A DNA stretch of 64,000 nt from Bradyrhizobium sp. CCBAU 51765. GTDB taxonomy: Bacteria; Pseudomonadota; Alphaproteobacteria; Rhizobiales; Xanthobacteraceae. The notes beneath the pieces are model-generated. The model saw only the letters and a program-made list of their open reading frames with translations, had not been told where the DNA came from and did no database searches. How positions within the stretch are numbered: position 1 is the stretch's first letter; each line of letters opens with the position of its first letter. Below, one piece after another: positions 36,779 through 45,383 of the stretch. A program made the position numbers and the translations under genes. The stretch is taken from NCBI RefSeq assembly GCF_015291725.1, contig NZ_CP030038.1:558001-622000 (forward strand), given 5' to 3'.

Positions 36779-38293
36779 GTGACAGTTGTCCTTCCCACGC
36801 CCGACCAACTTCGCAGCGTCGCCGAGCAGTGCGGCCTTTCGCTGACCGACGACGACGTCGCCTCGTTCCGCGGCCTGATGCAGGGCTCGATCGAGGCCTA
36901 CAATCTCGTTGCCGCGATGCCGGACGAGGTGCCGGAGGTGAAGTACCCGCGCACGCCGGGCCACCGGCCCTCGGCCGAGGAGAACCCGCGCAATGCCTGG
37001 TATCGCAAATCGACCGTGAAAGGTGCCGCCAGCGGCAAGTTGAAGGGCAAGACCGTTGCCCTGAAGGACAACATCATGCTGGCTGGCGTTCCCATGACCA
37101 ACGGGTCGTCGACGCTGGAAGGCTATGTGCCCGATTTCGACGCCACCATCGTCACGCGCATGCTGGATGCCGGCGCCGAGATCAAGGGCAAGGTGCATTG
37201 CGAGCACTTCTGCCTCTCCGGCGGCAGCCACACCGGCTCCTACGGGCCGGTGCACAATCCGCACAAGATGGGCTACTCGGCCGGCGGCTCGTCGTCGGGC
37301 TCGGGCGTCGTGGTCGCGCTCGGCGAGGTCGACATGGCGATCGGGGGCGATCAGGGCGGCTCGATCCGCATGCCGTCCTCGTTCTGCGGCATCTACGGGA
37401 TGAAGCCGACCTGGGGCCTCGTGCCCTACACCGGGATCATGCCGATCGAGATCTATGTCGACCATACCGGCCCGATGACCGCGACGGTCGCCGACAACGC
37501 GCTGCTGCTCGAAGTGCTCGCCGGCGACGACGGCTACGATCCTCGCATCAAGGCTCCGAAGGTCGAGGAATACACCAAGGCGCTCGGCCAGGGCGTCAAG
37601 GGCATGAAGATCGGCATCCTCAAGGAGGGTTTCGAGCAGCCGGGCGCCGAAGCCGCGGTGAATGAAAGCGTGCGCGAGGCGGCAAAGCGTTTCAAGGATC
37701 TCGGCGCCACGGTCGAGACCGTCTCGATCCCGATGCACCTCCTGGGCGGCGCGATCTGGACCCCGATCGGTACCGAAGGCCTGACCCAGACCATGATGTT
37801 CGGCGACGGCTACGGCCTCAGCCGCGGCGACCTCTATTCGACCTCGCTGATGGATTTCCATCGCGGCTGGCGCCGGCAGGCCGATTCGCTGTCGGAGACC
37901 ACGAAGCTGTTCATGATGCTCGGCACCTACATCAACAACAATTTCGGTCCACGCTTCTACGGCAAGGCACTCAACATCTCGCGCCGCCTGACCGCGGCCT
38001 ACGACAAGGCGTTCAAGGATTACGATCTCCTGCTGATGCCGACCACGCCGATGAAGGCGACCAAGCTGCCGGAGCCCAACGCCAGCCGCGAGGAGTACGT
38101 CGCCCGCGCGCTCGAGATGATCTCCAACACCGCTCCGTTCGACATCACGCATCATCCCGCGATGTCGCTGCCTTGCGGCATGGTCGATGGCCTGCCGGCC
38201 GGCCTGATGCTGGTCGGCCGCATGTTCGAGGAGACGACCATCTACCGCGCCGCCCATGCCTTCGAGCAGATCGGCGACTGGAAGAAGATGTGA
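36779..38293 (+). CDS. Amidase (amidase-signature family, aliphatic/enantioselective type)
   Basis: 504 aa from GTG, preceded by AAGGAG. Hydrolyses carboxamides to acid and ammonia. The Ser-cisSer-Lys triad is complete: Lys96 (TVALKDNIMLAGVP), the cis-Ser in YSAGGSSSGSGVV (171-172) and nucleophile Ser195 (IGGDQGGSIRMPSSFCG). It resembles the nitrile-hydratase-associated amidases of Rhodococcus (GYVPDFDATIVTRML; TAPFDITHHPAMSLPCGMVDG). No signal peptide; cytosolic. It feeds ammonia from amides taken up by the transporter encoded downstream. Confidence 0.92.
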   Translation: MTVVLPTPDQLRSVAEQCGLSLTDDDVASFRGLMQGSIEAYNLVAAMPDEVPEVKYPRTPGHRPSAEENPRNAWYRKSTVKGAASGKLKGKTVALKDNIMLAGVPMTNGSSTLEGYVPDFDATIVTRMLDAGAEIKGKVHCEHFCLSGGSHTGSYGPVHNPHKMGYSAGGSSSGSGVVVALGEVDMAIGGDQGGSIRMPSSFCGIYGMKPTWGLVPYTGIMPIEIYVDHTGPMTATVADNALLLEVLAGDDGYDPRIKAPKVEEYTKALGQGVKGMKIGILKEGFEQPGAEAAVNESVREAAKRFKDLGATVETVSIPMHLLGGAIWTPIGTEGLTQTMMFGDGYGLSRGDLYSTSLMDFHRGWRRQADSLSETTKLFMMLGTYINNNFGPRFYGKALNISRRLTAAYDKAFKDYDLLLMPTTPMKATKLPEPNASREEYVARALEMISNTAPFDITHHPAMSLPCGMVDGLPAGLMLVGRMFEETTIYRAAHAFEQIGDWKKM

Positions 38294-38324
38294 ACGAGGT
38301 GTTGATGGAGGGCGGAAGGCCAGG

Positions 38325-38414
38325 ACGTTTTCGCGCGAACCGGACCCCGGTTCGTGTCGGGAAAACGCGTCAAAACTGGATTCTAGAGGCCCGTTCCGAT
38401 TCCATCGGAACGGG
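38325..38414. repeat. Two adjacent palindromes between amidase and permease genes
   Basis: ACGTTTTCGCGCGAACCGGA...CGGGAAAACGCGT (38325-38370) and CCCGTTCCGATTCCATCGG with AACGGG (38390-38414), a 10-bp stem. Both are common Bradyrhizobium-type intergenic repeats. They lie inside an apparent operon, so they may set the expression ratio of enzyme and transporter. Confidence 0.75.
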
Positions 38415-38428
38415 AAAGGCTCCGGCGC

Positions 38429-39286
38429 ATGGCTAACGCGTTCGTCGCGACGTTCGAGATCCTGAGCTTCGGGGCGATCATCGTTCTGATCGTGCTGGGG
38501 CTCGGGATCATCGCCAGCATGATGGGCATCTTCAACTTCGCGCAAGGCGAGTTCGTCCTGCTCGGCGCCTACATCACCTATCTCGCCTATGCCAGGGGCT
38601 TGCCGATCTGGGCCGGCATGGTCGCGGCGCCCTTCGTCGTCGGCGCGCTCGGCTTCGTGCTGGAGGCGCTGATCATCCGCAGGTTCTACGCCGCGCCCAT
38701 TGTCGCCATGCTCGGCACCTATGCGCTCGGCCTGATCATCCGCGAATCCGTGCGCGGCCTGATCGGCGGCTTCTATCTCACCGTGCCGGAGCCGATCGGC
38801 GGCTCGATTGACATCGGTGCCATGCACATCTCGGCCTGGCGCTTCACCATCATCGTCATCACCCTCCTCGTGATGGCCGGCTGTTACCTGCTGCTCTCGC
38901 GCACCAGCTTCGGCCTGCGCATGCGCGCCACGCTGGAGAACCCGTCGCTGGCGCGCGCCTCCGGCATCTCCACGCCCTTGATGTACGGCGCCACCTTCGC
39001 GTTCGGCTCCGCGCTCGCTGGGCTTGCCGGCGCGCTGATCGTGCCGGTGTTCAGCCTCTACGCCGATCTCGGGCTGCGCTTCCTGATCCAGGGCTTTGTC
39101 GCGGTCATGGTTGGTGGCGTCGGCTCCTTCATCGGCCCGGTCGCCGGCGCCGGCGTCATCGGCACCCTCAGCGCGGCGCTGCCCTGGGTGATGGCGCCCG
39201 TCGTCGCCGACGTCCTCGTTTTCGTGCTCGCCATTGTCTTCATCAAATTCCGCCCGCAGGGCCTCATCGCTGGAAAAGGGGTTTAA
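38429..39286 (+). CDS. Branched-chain/amide-type ABC transporter permease 1 (LivH/UrtB-like)
   Basis: 285 aa, about eight transmembrane segments. IASMMGIFNFAQGEFVLLGA is the LivH-type start of the permease core. The conserved cytosolic EAA-like loop reads FGLRMRATLENPSLARASGI. C-terminus VFIKFRPQGLIAGKGV. With the second permease at 40638 it forms the channel of the amide or urea-type uptake system. Confidence 0.92.
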   Translation: MANAFVATFEILSFGAIIVLIVLGLGIIASMMGIFNFAQGEFVLLGAYITYLAYARGLPIWAGMVAAPFVVGALGFVLEALIIRRFYAAPIVAMLGTYALGLIIRESVRGLIGGFYLTVPEPIGGSIDIGAMHISAWRFTIIVITLLVMAGCYLLLSRTSFGLRMRATLENPSLARASGISTPLMYGATFAFGSALAGLAGALIVPVFSLYADLGLRFLIQGFVAVMVGGVGSFIGPVAGAGVIGTLSAALPWVMAPVVADVLVFVLAIVFIKFRPQGLIAGKGV

Positions 39287-39290
39287 TCAC

Positions 39291-40508
39291 ATGCTCGATC
39301 GTATTCAGCTCACGCGACGTCGTTTCCTCTCCAATTTCGCCTTTGCGTCCGGCGCGGTCGCAACCGGTGTCGGCAGCTGGGTGATCCCGGCGCCCTGGGC
39401 CAACGCGGCCGAGGGCCCGATCAAGGTCGGCATCGCCACCGACCTCACCGGCCCCATCGCCTATGCCGGCAACGCCGACGCCAACGTCGCGAAAATGGTG
39501 ATCAAGGAGATCAACGCGGCCGGCGGCCTGCTCGGCCGTCCGCTCGAGCTCTACATCGAGGACACCGCGTCCAACGAATCCGTGGCCGTCGGCAACGTGC
39601 GAAAGCTGATCCAGCGCGACAAGGTCGACATGGTGCTCGGCGGTATCACCTCCTCGATGCGCAACGCGATCAAGGATCCGATCGTCGCCCGCGGCAAGAC
39701 GCTCTACATCTATCCGCAGCTCTACGAAGGCAAGGAGTGCACGCCCTACCTGTTCTGCACCGGCCCGACGCCGGCGCAGCAGTGCGACGAGTTCATCCCC
39801 TGGCTGATCAAGAACGGCGGCAAGAAGTTCGCGCTGCCCAGCGCCAACTATGTCTGGCCGCACACGCTCAACGTCTACGCCCGCAAGGTGATCGAAGCCA
39901 ACGGCGGCGAGGTCGTGTTCGAGGAATACTACCCGCTCGACCAGGTCGATTTCTCCTCGACCGTCAACCGCATCATCTCCAACAAGGTCGACGTCGTCTT
40001 CAACACCGTCATCCCGCCGGGCGTCGGTCCGTTCTTCAAGCAGCTCTATGAAGCGGGCTTCCTCAAGAACGGCGGGCGGCTCGCCTGTGTCTACTATGAC
40101 GAGAACACGCTCAACATCAACCAGGCCGCGGAGATCGAGGGCCTCGCAAGCTGCCTCGACTATTTCAAGGTGCTGACCAAGGAGAACCCGTTCGACGCCA
40201 AGATCCAGGCCGCGTACGAGAAGGATTTCCCCGGCAACTTCCTATTCGCCGCCGGCAGCGCCGCCACCGGCACCTATCGCGGCCTCAAGCTGTGGGAAGC
40301 TGCGGTCAAGGAAGCGGGCAAGATCGATCGCGAGTCGGTCGCCGCCGCGCTCGACCACGCCAAGATCGCGGAAGGTCCGGGCGGACCGGCCGAGATGGTG
40401 CCGGGCAAGCGGCACTGCAAGATGAAGATGTACACCGCCGTCGCCAAGGGTGGGAATTACGAGATCGTCGCCCGCAGCAACGGCCTCGTCGATCCCAAGG
40501 AATGCTGA
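39291..40508 (+). CDS. Periplasmic amide/urea-type substrate-binding protein (Tat-exported)
   Basis: 405 aa from ATG 39291, four bases after the permease stop. Tat signal LTRRRFLSNFAFASGAVATG, cleavage near WANAAEG. The mature part is the type I binding fold: IKVGIATDLTGPIAYAGNAD, LGRPLELYIEDTASNESVAV, ANYVWPHTLNVYARKVIEAN, as in the short-chain amide/urea (FmdD/UrtA) group. It binds the transported ligand in the periplasm. The exact ligand is not deducible; amidase linkage favours amides. Confidence 0.92.
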   Translation: MLDRIQLTRRRFLSNFAFASGAVATGVGSWVIPAPWANAAEGPIKVGIATDLTGPIAYAGNADANVAKMVIKEINAAGGLLGRPLELYIEDTASNESVAVGNVRKLIQRDKVDMVLGGITSSMRNAIKDPIVARGKTLYIYPQLYEGKECTPYLFCTGPTPAQQCDEFIPWLIKNGGKKFALPSANYVWPHTLNVYARKVIEANGGEVVFEEYYPLDQVDFSSTVNRIISNKVDVVFNTVIPPGVGPFFKQLYEAGFLKNGGRLACVYYDENTLNINQAAEIEGLASCLDYFKVLTKENPFDAKIQAAYEKDFPGNFLFAAGSAATGTYRGLKLWEAAVKEAGKIDRESVAAALDHAKIAEGPGGPAEMVPGKRHCKMKMYTAVAKGGNYEIVARSNGLVDPKEC

Positions 40509-40567
40509 CGACACATGCCGGATCATCGTCAGTTTGACTTGCATCCGTACCAGCCGAGAGGCTCTCT

Positions 40568-40599
40568 CTTCACCCCTCCCCGTTGGGGAGAGGTGAACC
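40568..40599. repeat. REP-like hairpin (CACCCCTCCCC...GGGGAGAGGTG)
   Basis: TTCACCCCTCCCCGTTGGGG then AGAGGTGAACC, a strong stem between the binding-protein and second-permease genes. Confidence 0.65.
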
Positions 40600-40637
40600 A
40601 CGACCAGGCGGACTGATCCCACGATGTCGAATTCGAA

Positions 40638-41717
40638 ATGCTGAAGACCATGGGTGCGGCTAAACAGGCTGTCCACGCCAACGTTGGCAGCGAAGCCGAC
40701 GTTCCGGTGGCCAAGAGCGCATCGACGGGGCGAAAGATCCTGCCGATCGTTGAGGGCGTCGTGCTGGTCGCGGCGCTGCTCGCGCCGCTGGTGCTGCAGG
40801 ACTACCTCACGGTCTTCGCGACGCGGGTGATCATCCTGGCGCTGTTCGCGCTGTCGTTCGACCTGGTCTGGGGCTATGCCGGCATCATGAGCTTCGGCCA
40901 GGCCTTGTTCTTCGGCTCGGCCGGCTACGGCGTCGCGCTGCTCGCGCGCGACCTCGACATCACCAACATCCTCCTGGTGCTGCCGGCGGGGACCATCATC
41001 GGACTTACCTCCGCGCTCCTGCTCGGCGGATTCCTGCTGCTCGGACGGCATCCCTCCAGCGTGATCTTCGTGTCGCTGGGCACGCTCACCGGCTCCTATG
41101 CTGCGGACCGCCTAGCCCGCGGCTGGTATTATCTCGGCGGCCAGAACGGCATTCCCTCGATCGCGCCGATGTCGCTCGGCGGCTACGAGTTCACGGAAGG
41201 TCCGGCCTTTTATTATCTCGTGCTCGGCATTCTCGTCGTCGTCTACCTGCTCTGCCGCTTCCTCGTGCGCTCGCAGTTCGGCCTCGCGCTCGCGGGCCTC
41301 CGCGAGAACGAGCAGCGCATCGCCTTCTTCGGCTACAAGGCGCAGCACCTGAAGGCCATCATCTTCACCATCGGCGGCGCCATTGCGGGCCTTGCCGGCA
41401 GCCTCTACGCCTTCCACGAGGGCTTCGTCTGGCCCAACATGGTCGGCGTCGTGGTCTCGACCCAGGTCGTGCTCTACGTGCTGTTCGGCGGCTCCGGCAC
41501 GCTGATCGGTGCCGTCATCGGCACCGTCATCGTCGAGGGCGTCAGCTTCTGGCTGTCGGACAATTATCGTGACGTCTGGCCGATCATTCTGGGCCTGCTG
41601 CTGCTGCTCGTGATCCTGTTCCGGCCGCTCGGCCTGATCAGCTTCGTGCTCGGCGAGCGCGAGCGGGTCGGCAGCTTCGGTGCGAAGCCAAAGGAGAAGC
41701 GCAATGCCGCTCCTTGA
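40638..41717 (+). CDS. Branched-chain/amide-type ABC transporter permease 2 (LivM/UrtC-like)
   Basis: 359 aa. About ten transmembrane segments, with LFALSFDLVWGYAGIMSFGQ and ALFFGSAGYGVALLARD (LivM core), and the cytosolic loop FGLALAGLRENEQRIAFFG. The N-terminus has a hydrophilic extension of about 35 residues. Its stop lies 14 bp inside the following ATPase gene, so translation is coupled. Confidence 0.92.
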   Translation: MLKTMGAAKQAVHANVGSEADVPVAKSASTGRKILPIVEGVVLVAALLAPLVLQDYLTVFATRVIILALFALSFDLVWGYAGIMSFGQALFFGSAGYGVALLARDLDITNILLVLPAGTIIGLTSALLLGGFLLLGRHPSSVIFVSLGTLTGSYAADRLARGWYYLGGQNGIPSIAPMSLGGYEFTEGPAFYYLVLGILVVVYLLCRFLVRSQFGLALAGLRENEQRIAFFGYKAQHLKAIIFTIGGAIAGLAGSLYAFHEGFVWPNMVGVVVSTQVVLYVLFGGSGTLIGAVIGTVIVEGVSFWLSDNYRDVWPIILGLLLLLVILFRPLGLISFVLGERERVGSFGAKPKEKRNAAP

Positions 41718-42438
41718 GGCCGCCGACATCAAGAAGGTCTTCGGCAAGCTCACGGCGCTCGACGGCGCGGCGCTCACCGTCGGCGAGAACGAGTTTCACG
41801 GCCTGATCGGCCCGAACGGCTCCGGCAAGAGCACGCTGATGAAGTGCATCGCCGGCGCCGAGGTGCCGACCCAGGGCAAGGTGAGCTTCGTCAACACCGA
41901 CATCACCGCGTTCACGCCGACCGAGCGGGCGCGGGCCGGCATGAGCCTGAAATTCCAGATCACCAGCGTGCTGCCGACGCTGACGCTCTACGACAACATC
42001 CTGCTCGCGTTGCAGGCGCAGTGCTCGCTGCTCGACCTCGTGTTCTCGCGCACGCGCGGGCTGCTGCACGACCAGGTCATGACCATGCTGACGCAGTTCC
42101 GCCTCGCCGACCGCGCCTTCGACGCGGCCGCCGCGCTGTCGCATGGCCAGCAGCAATGGCTGGAGATCGCGATGGCGCTCGCCGGCAAGCCGAAGCTGCT
42201 GCTGCTCGACGAACCCACCGGCGGCATGAGCCTGGAGGAGCGCCGCGTCACCGGCGAATTGCTGCAGCCGATCAAGCAGCATTGCTCGCTCGTCATCGTC
42301 GAGCACGACCTCGATTTCATCCGCGACATCTGCGACCGCCTCACCGTGCTCGACCAGGGCAAGGTGCTGGCGTCAGGCACGGTGTCCGAGATCCAGGCCA
42401 ACAAGGCCGTCCAGGAGATCTATCTGCGCCGTGCCTGA
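41704..42438 (+). CDS. ABC transporter ATPase 1 (LivG/UrtD-like)
   Basis: 244 aa from ATG 41704. Walker A IGPNGSGKST; Q-loop region LKFQITSVLPTLTLYDNIL; LSHGQQQWLEIAMALAGKPK signature; Walker B LLLLDEPTGGMS; H-loop VIVEHDL. Energises uptake with the next gene product. Overlaps both neighbours. Confidence 0.95.
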   Translation: MPLLEAADIKKVFGKLTALDGAALTVGENEFHGLIGPNGSGKSTLMKCIAGAEVPTQGKVSFVNTDITAFTPTERARAGMSLKFQITSVLPTLTLYDNILLALQAQCSLLDLVFSRTRGLLHDQVMTMLTQFRLADRAFDAAAALSHGQQQWLEIAMALAGKPKLLLLDEPTGGMSLEERRVTGELLQPIKQHCSLVIVEHDLDFIRDICDRLTVLDQGKVLASGTVSEIQANKAVQEIYLRRA

Positions 42439-43126
42439 ATTTTTGGACATCAAGCATCTCGACGCCGGCTATGGCCGCAGCCAGGTCCTGTTCGACGTCA
42501 GCCTCGGCATTCCCTGGCGCGGCGGCGTCGCCGTGCTCGGCCGCAACGGTGCCGGCAAGACCACGCTGATGAAGACCATTGTCGGCGAGCTGCCGGCGTG
42601 GAAGGGCGAGATCGGCTTCGACGGCCGCGACATCAGCCGCCGCGCCACCCAGGAGCGCGTCCGCGCCGGCATCGGCTACGTCCCGCAGGAGCATTCGGTG
42701 TTCGCGCGCCTGTCGGTGCGCGACAATCTCGCGGTCGGTTCGCTCGCGAGCAAGAAGGCCGACGCGGTCGATCACGTGCTGACCATCTTCCCGAAACTCG
42801 GCCAGCGGCTCGACCAGCCCGCCGGCACGCTCTCCGGCGGCGAGCGCAAGATGCTCGCGATCGGCCGCGCCATGTTGGGCGATCCCAAGCTATTGCTGCT
42901 GGACGAGCCGACCGAGGGCGTCTGGATCGGCGTCATCGAGGAGATCACCGAACGCCTGATCGATCTCGCCAAGGAGATCGCCGTCATCATCGTCGAGCAG
43001 CACCTCGACCTGGCGCTGCGCGTCGCCGACTACGCCTACGTCCTCGACCGCGGCAGGGTCGCCCTGCAAGGCGAGGCGGGCGCGGTGCGGAGCAATCCGG
43101 AGCTGATGCGGTATCTGGCGCCGTAG
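42431..43126 (+). CDS. ABC transporter ATPase 2 (LivF/UrtE-like)
   Basis: 231 aa from GTG 42431, overlapping the previous gene by 8 bp. Walker A LGRNGAGKTTLMK, LivF-type VPQEHSVFARLSVRDNLAVG, signature TLSGGERKMLAIGRAML, Walker B LLLLDEPTEGVWIGVIEEI, H-loop IIVEQHLDLALRV. Last gene of the operon; a repeat element follows. Confidence 0.95.
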   Translation: MPEFLDIKHLDAGYGRSQVLFDVSLGIPWRGGVAVLGRNGAGKTTLMKTIVGELPAWKGEIGFDGRDISRRATQERVRAGIGYVPQEHSVFARLSVRDNLAVGSLASKKADAVDHVLTIFPKLGQRLDQPAGTLSGGERKMLAIGRAMLGDPKLLLLDEPTEGVWIGVIEEITERLIDLAKEIAVIIVEQHLDLALRVADYAYVLDRGRVALQGEAGAVRSNPELMRYLAP

Positions 43127-43167
43127 GTCTGCGCGTGAGGTGCGCCGCTCCGACACCGAGCTCAGCT

Positions 43168-43302
43168 GTCATGCTCCGCGAAAGCGGGGCATCCAGTACG
43201 CCGCGGCCTCTCGATCGATAACGCAGGCTTCCGGAAAACTGGATTCCCCGCTGGAGCCTGTGATCGGGCTCGCCGAAGGCAAGACCCGGTGGCGGGGATG
43301 AC
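43168..43302. repeat. Dispersed palindromic repeat, family D copy 3
   Basis: GTCATGCTCCGCGAAAGCGG, GGCATCCAGTACGCCGCGG, CCTCTCGATCGATAACGCAG, AAAACTGGATTCCCCGCTGG and GGTGGCGGGGATGAC. It lies at the 3' end of the transporter operon. Confidence 0.75.
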
Positions 43303-43372
43303 GACGGAGGATATGGCGGCATCGCCGCAAATGCGGGACGGATCGCTGCTCTTGCAGGGAATCAATCGAACC

Positions 43373-44968
43373 CTACTTCACCGCCCCAAAGCGGCTGTCG
43401 AACGAGTTCGACTGCACCACCGGCGCGGCGCCCATGATCTGCGTCGCTTCGCTCGCGCCGTCCGAGACCGACGGCTTCAGCGCCGGACGCGTCGCGGCAA
43501 GGCGCGTATCCGGCTTCGCCGGTTCGGCGGGCTTGGCGGCGGCAACAGCCGGCTTCGGCGCGTCCTTTGCGGCATCCTTGGACTTGTCATGCCCCGGCAC
43601 GAAGCGGGTCACTGCGGCCTTGAGCCTCGATGCTGCCGTGGGCGGCGTCACGGACGTCTGGGCCGGTGCCACGGACGCAGTGGCCTGCGGCGGAGGCGTG
43701 GTCGCCGTGGTGTCGGCGGTGCCGAGGCCCATCTTGCGGCCGAGGTTCGAGAAGAAGCCGCCGCCCGAGGATTTCTCCTGGGATTTCTCTTGAGCTCTCT
43801 CCGCCGGCGCAACTGCGGCGACGCGCGTGGTTGCGGGCGCGCTGACGGCCGTGACCGGCTCTTCCTGCGGTGCAGGCGCGGATGCCACCGCATCGAGATT
43901 GGGCTTCGGCGGATTGACGTGGCCGGGGATCGTGCCCGGCGCCTTCGCCATCGCCAGCATCTGCAGCGTGGTGCCTTCGGCGCCCTCGGAGAGGCCGGTC
44001 GAGCCTTCCGGAATCTTGGCGGCGAACACCTTGTTCATGCCGCCGTCGATGCCGGTGTTCATGCGCGCCACCGGTGTGCCCTTGGCGACGAGCCTGGCGT
44101 ATTCCGTTTCGTCCCTGGCCTGCTTCCCGCGCACGGCCTCGGCGATCTCCTCGGGGATCACATAGGCCGGGCATTTCGCCGAGGCGTCGAACACCGGATC
44201 GCGCTTGGCGTCCGCCGGCTTCGCGGCGTCGAACACGTATTTCTTCTCGCAGAAATCGACCTTCGGCTCCTGCCGCGTCACCTCGAAATGATCATAGCCT
44301 TCCTTGATCATCTTCCAGAACGGCATGTTCGGATTGTTCCGGTGCCTGGCCATGTTCACCGGCGTCATCTTGAACGGATAGGCCTGCAGCTGGAACGCCT
44401 TCTGGCCGCCGAAGAAGGATTCGCGCCCGAGCGAATAGATCTCCGCGATCTGCTCGTCCGTCATCGCGTAGCAACCGCGCGAGGAGCAATCGCCATGCAC
44501 CATCAGCTGCGAGCCGGTGCGCCCCAAAGCCTTGTCGAACGCGTTCGGATAGCCCGTGTTGAAGGACAGGTAATAGGCCGATTGCGGATTCATCTGGCTC
44601 GGGTTGATCGAGTAGAATCCTTCCGGCGCCTGGCGGTCGCCTTCGCGCACCTTGGGGCCGAGGTCGCCGGACCAGCGGCAGATCGGATAGGTCTTGAGCA
44701 GCGCGAACTTGCCTGACCGGGTCTGCTTCCAGATCTCGAGCTCGGCCTCCTGCTTGAACAGGCGGACCAGGATCGGCGATTGCAGATCCATGTCCTTCTC
44801 GGCCATCGCAGCGATCAGCTTCGGCGGCACCGGCTGGTTGGCCTTGGCGTTGGTCGCGAGCGAGACCTGGTCGGTGTTGCAGCCGGCCAGCAGGCCGCCG
44901 GCCGTCATCAGCGCAACCGAAGCCAAGAGCGCGCGAGCAAGCGAACGAGAAATCAAGATGGACCCCAC
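43373..44968 (-). CDS. L,D-transpeptidase-family (YafK/DpaA-like) lipoprotein
   Basis: 531 aa from GTG 44968, which directly gives a lipoprotein signal (LARALLASVALMTAGGLLAG then Cys30); an ATG at 45040 would leave an atypical N-extension. YkuD-type catalytic domain with LMVHGDCSSRGCYAMTDEQI (His and Ser-x-Gly-Cys) and SPILVRLFKQEAELEIWKQT upstream, as in YafK. After about residue 370 comes a Pro/Ala/Thr-rich, probably unstructured tail of 160 residues. Peptidoglycan-modifying enzyme; the E. coli relative cleaves Lpp from the wall. Confidence 0.88.
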   Translation of the reverse strand: MGSILISRSLARALLASVALMTAGGLLAGCNTDQVSLATNAKANQPVPPKLIAAMAEKDMDLQSPILVRLFKQEAELEIWKQTRSGKFALLKTYPICRWSGDLGPKVREGDRQAPEGFYSINPSQMNPQSAYYLSFNTGYPNAFDKALGRTGSQLMVHGDCSSRGCYAMTDEQIAEIYSLGRESFFGGQKAFQLQAYPFKMTPVNMARHRNNPNMPFWKMIKEGYDHFEVTRQEPKVDFCEKKYVFDAAKPADAKRDPVFDASAKCPAYVIPEEIAEAVRGKQARDETEYARLVAKGTPVARMNTGIDGGMNKVFAAKIPEGSTGLSEGAEGTTLQMLAMAKAPGTIPGHVNPPKPNLDAVASAPAPQEEPVTAVSAPATTRVAAVAPAERAQEKSQEKSSGGGFFSNLGRKMGLGTADTTATTPPPQATASVAPAQTSVTPPTAASRLKAAVTRFVPGHDKSKDAAKDAPKPAVAAAKPAEPAKPDTRLAATRPALKPSVSDGASEATQIMGAAPVVQSNSFDSRFGAVK

Positions 44969-45383
44969 ACCGTGCCGGGCAGCGAGCGCGAACCCCAATT
45001 CTTCTGGAGCATGATCCGACCGGCGAACCGGACCCGTCATGACGGGCTTTTTCAGCTCACGCCCCAGCGCTTGTGCCCTGAAGCCATTGATTAAAATTCT
45101 AACCTCTGGGTCATGTGGTCGCAACCCGAGCGGGGATCACGAGGGCGTTGGCCCAAAGCTGTGGTCAACAGAGACTTAAACTGGGCCGGAACTTGGACCA
45201 CGCGGCCACATCGTCACTGAGATCGCCGATTTGGGCAAAAAAAGGGTTAATGCGGGGTTACCGGAGTTGGCAGCCGTCATTCCGGGGCGCCCGAAAGGGC
45301 GAACCCGGAATCTCGAGATTCCGGGTTCGATGCTTCGCATCGCCCCGGAATGACGGCATCGGTGGCCGACGAACCCACCCGAA
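44969..45383. other. 415-bp spacer with a family A palindrome
   Basis: Upstream region of the lipoprotein gene. It includes GAGCATGATCCGACCGGCGA (partial common repeat) and an AT-rich ATTGATTAAAATTCTAACC stretch around 45090 that may be its promoter, then family A copy 3. Nothing coding is recognised. Confidence 0.5.
45276..45354. repeat. Palindromic repeat family A copy 3
   Basis: Nearly perfect 79-bp palindrome: GTCATTCCGGGGCG, GAACCCGGAATCTCGAGATT, CCGGGTTCGATGC and GCATCGCCCCGGAATGAC, centred on TCTCGAGA. It lies 29 bp from the accA stop. Confidence 0.9.

Noticed and set aside
36740..38827. 695-codon minus-strand open frame over the amidase gene
   Set aside because: Antisense of an intact amidase with full catalytic triad; no ribosome site or family resemblance.
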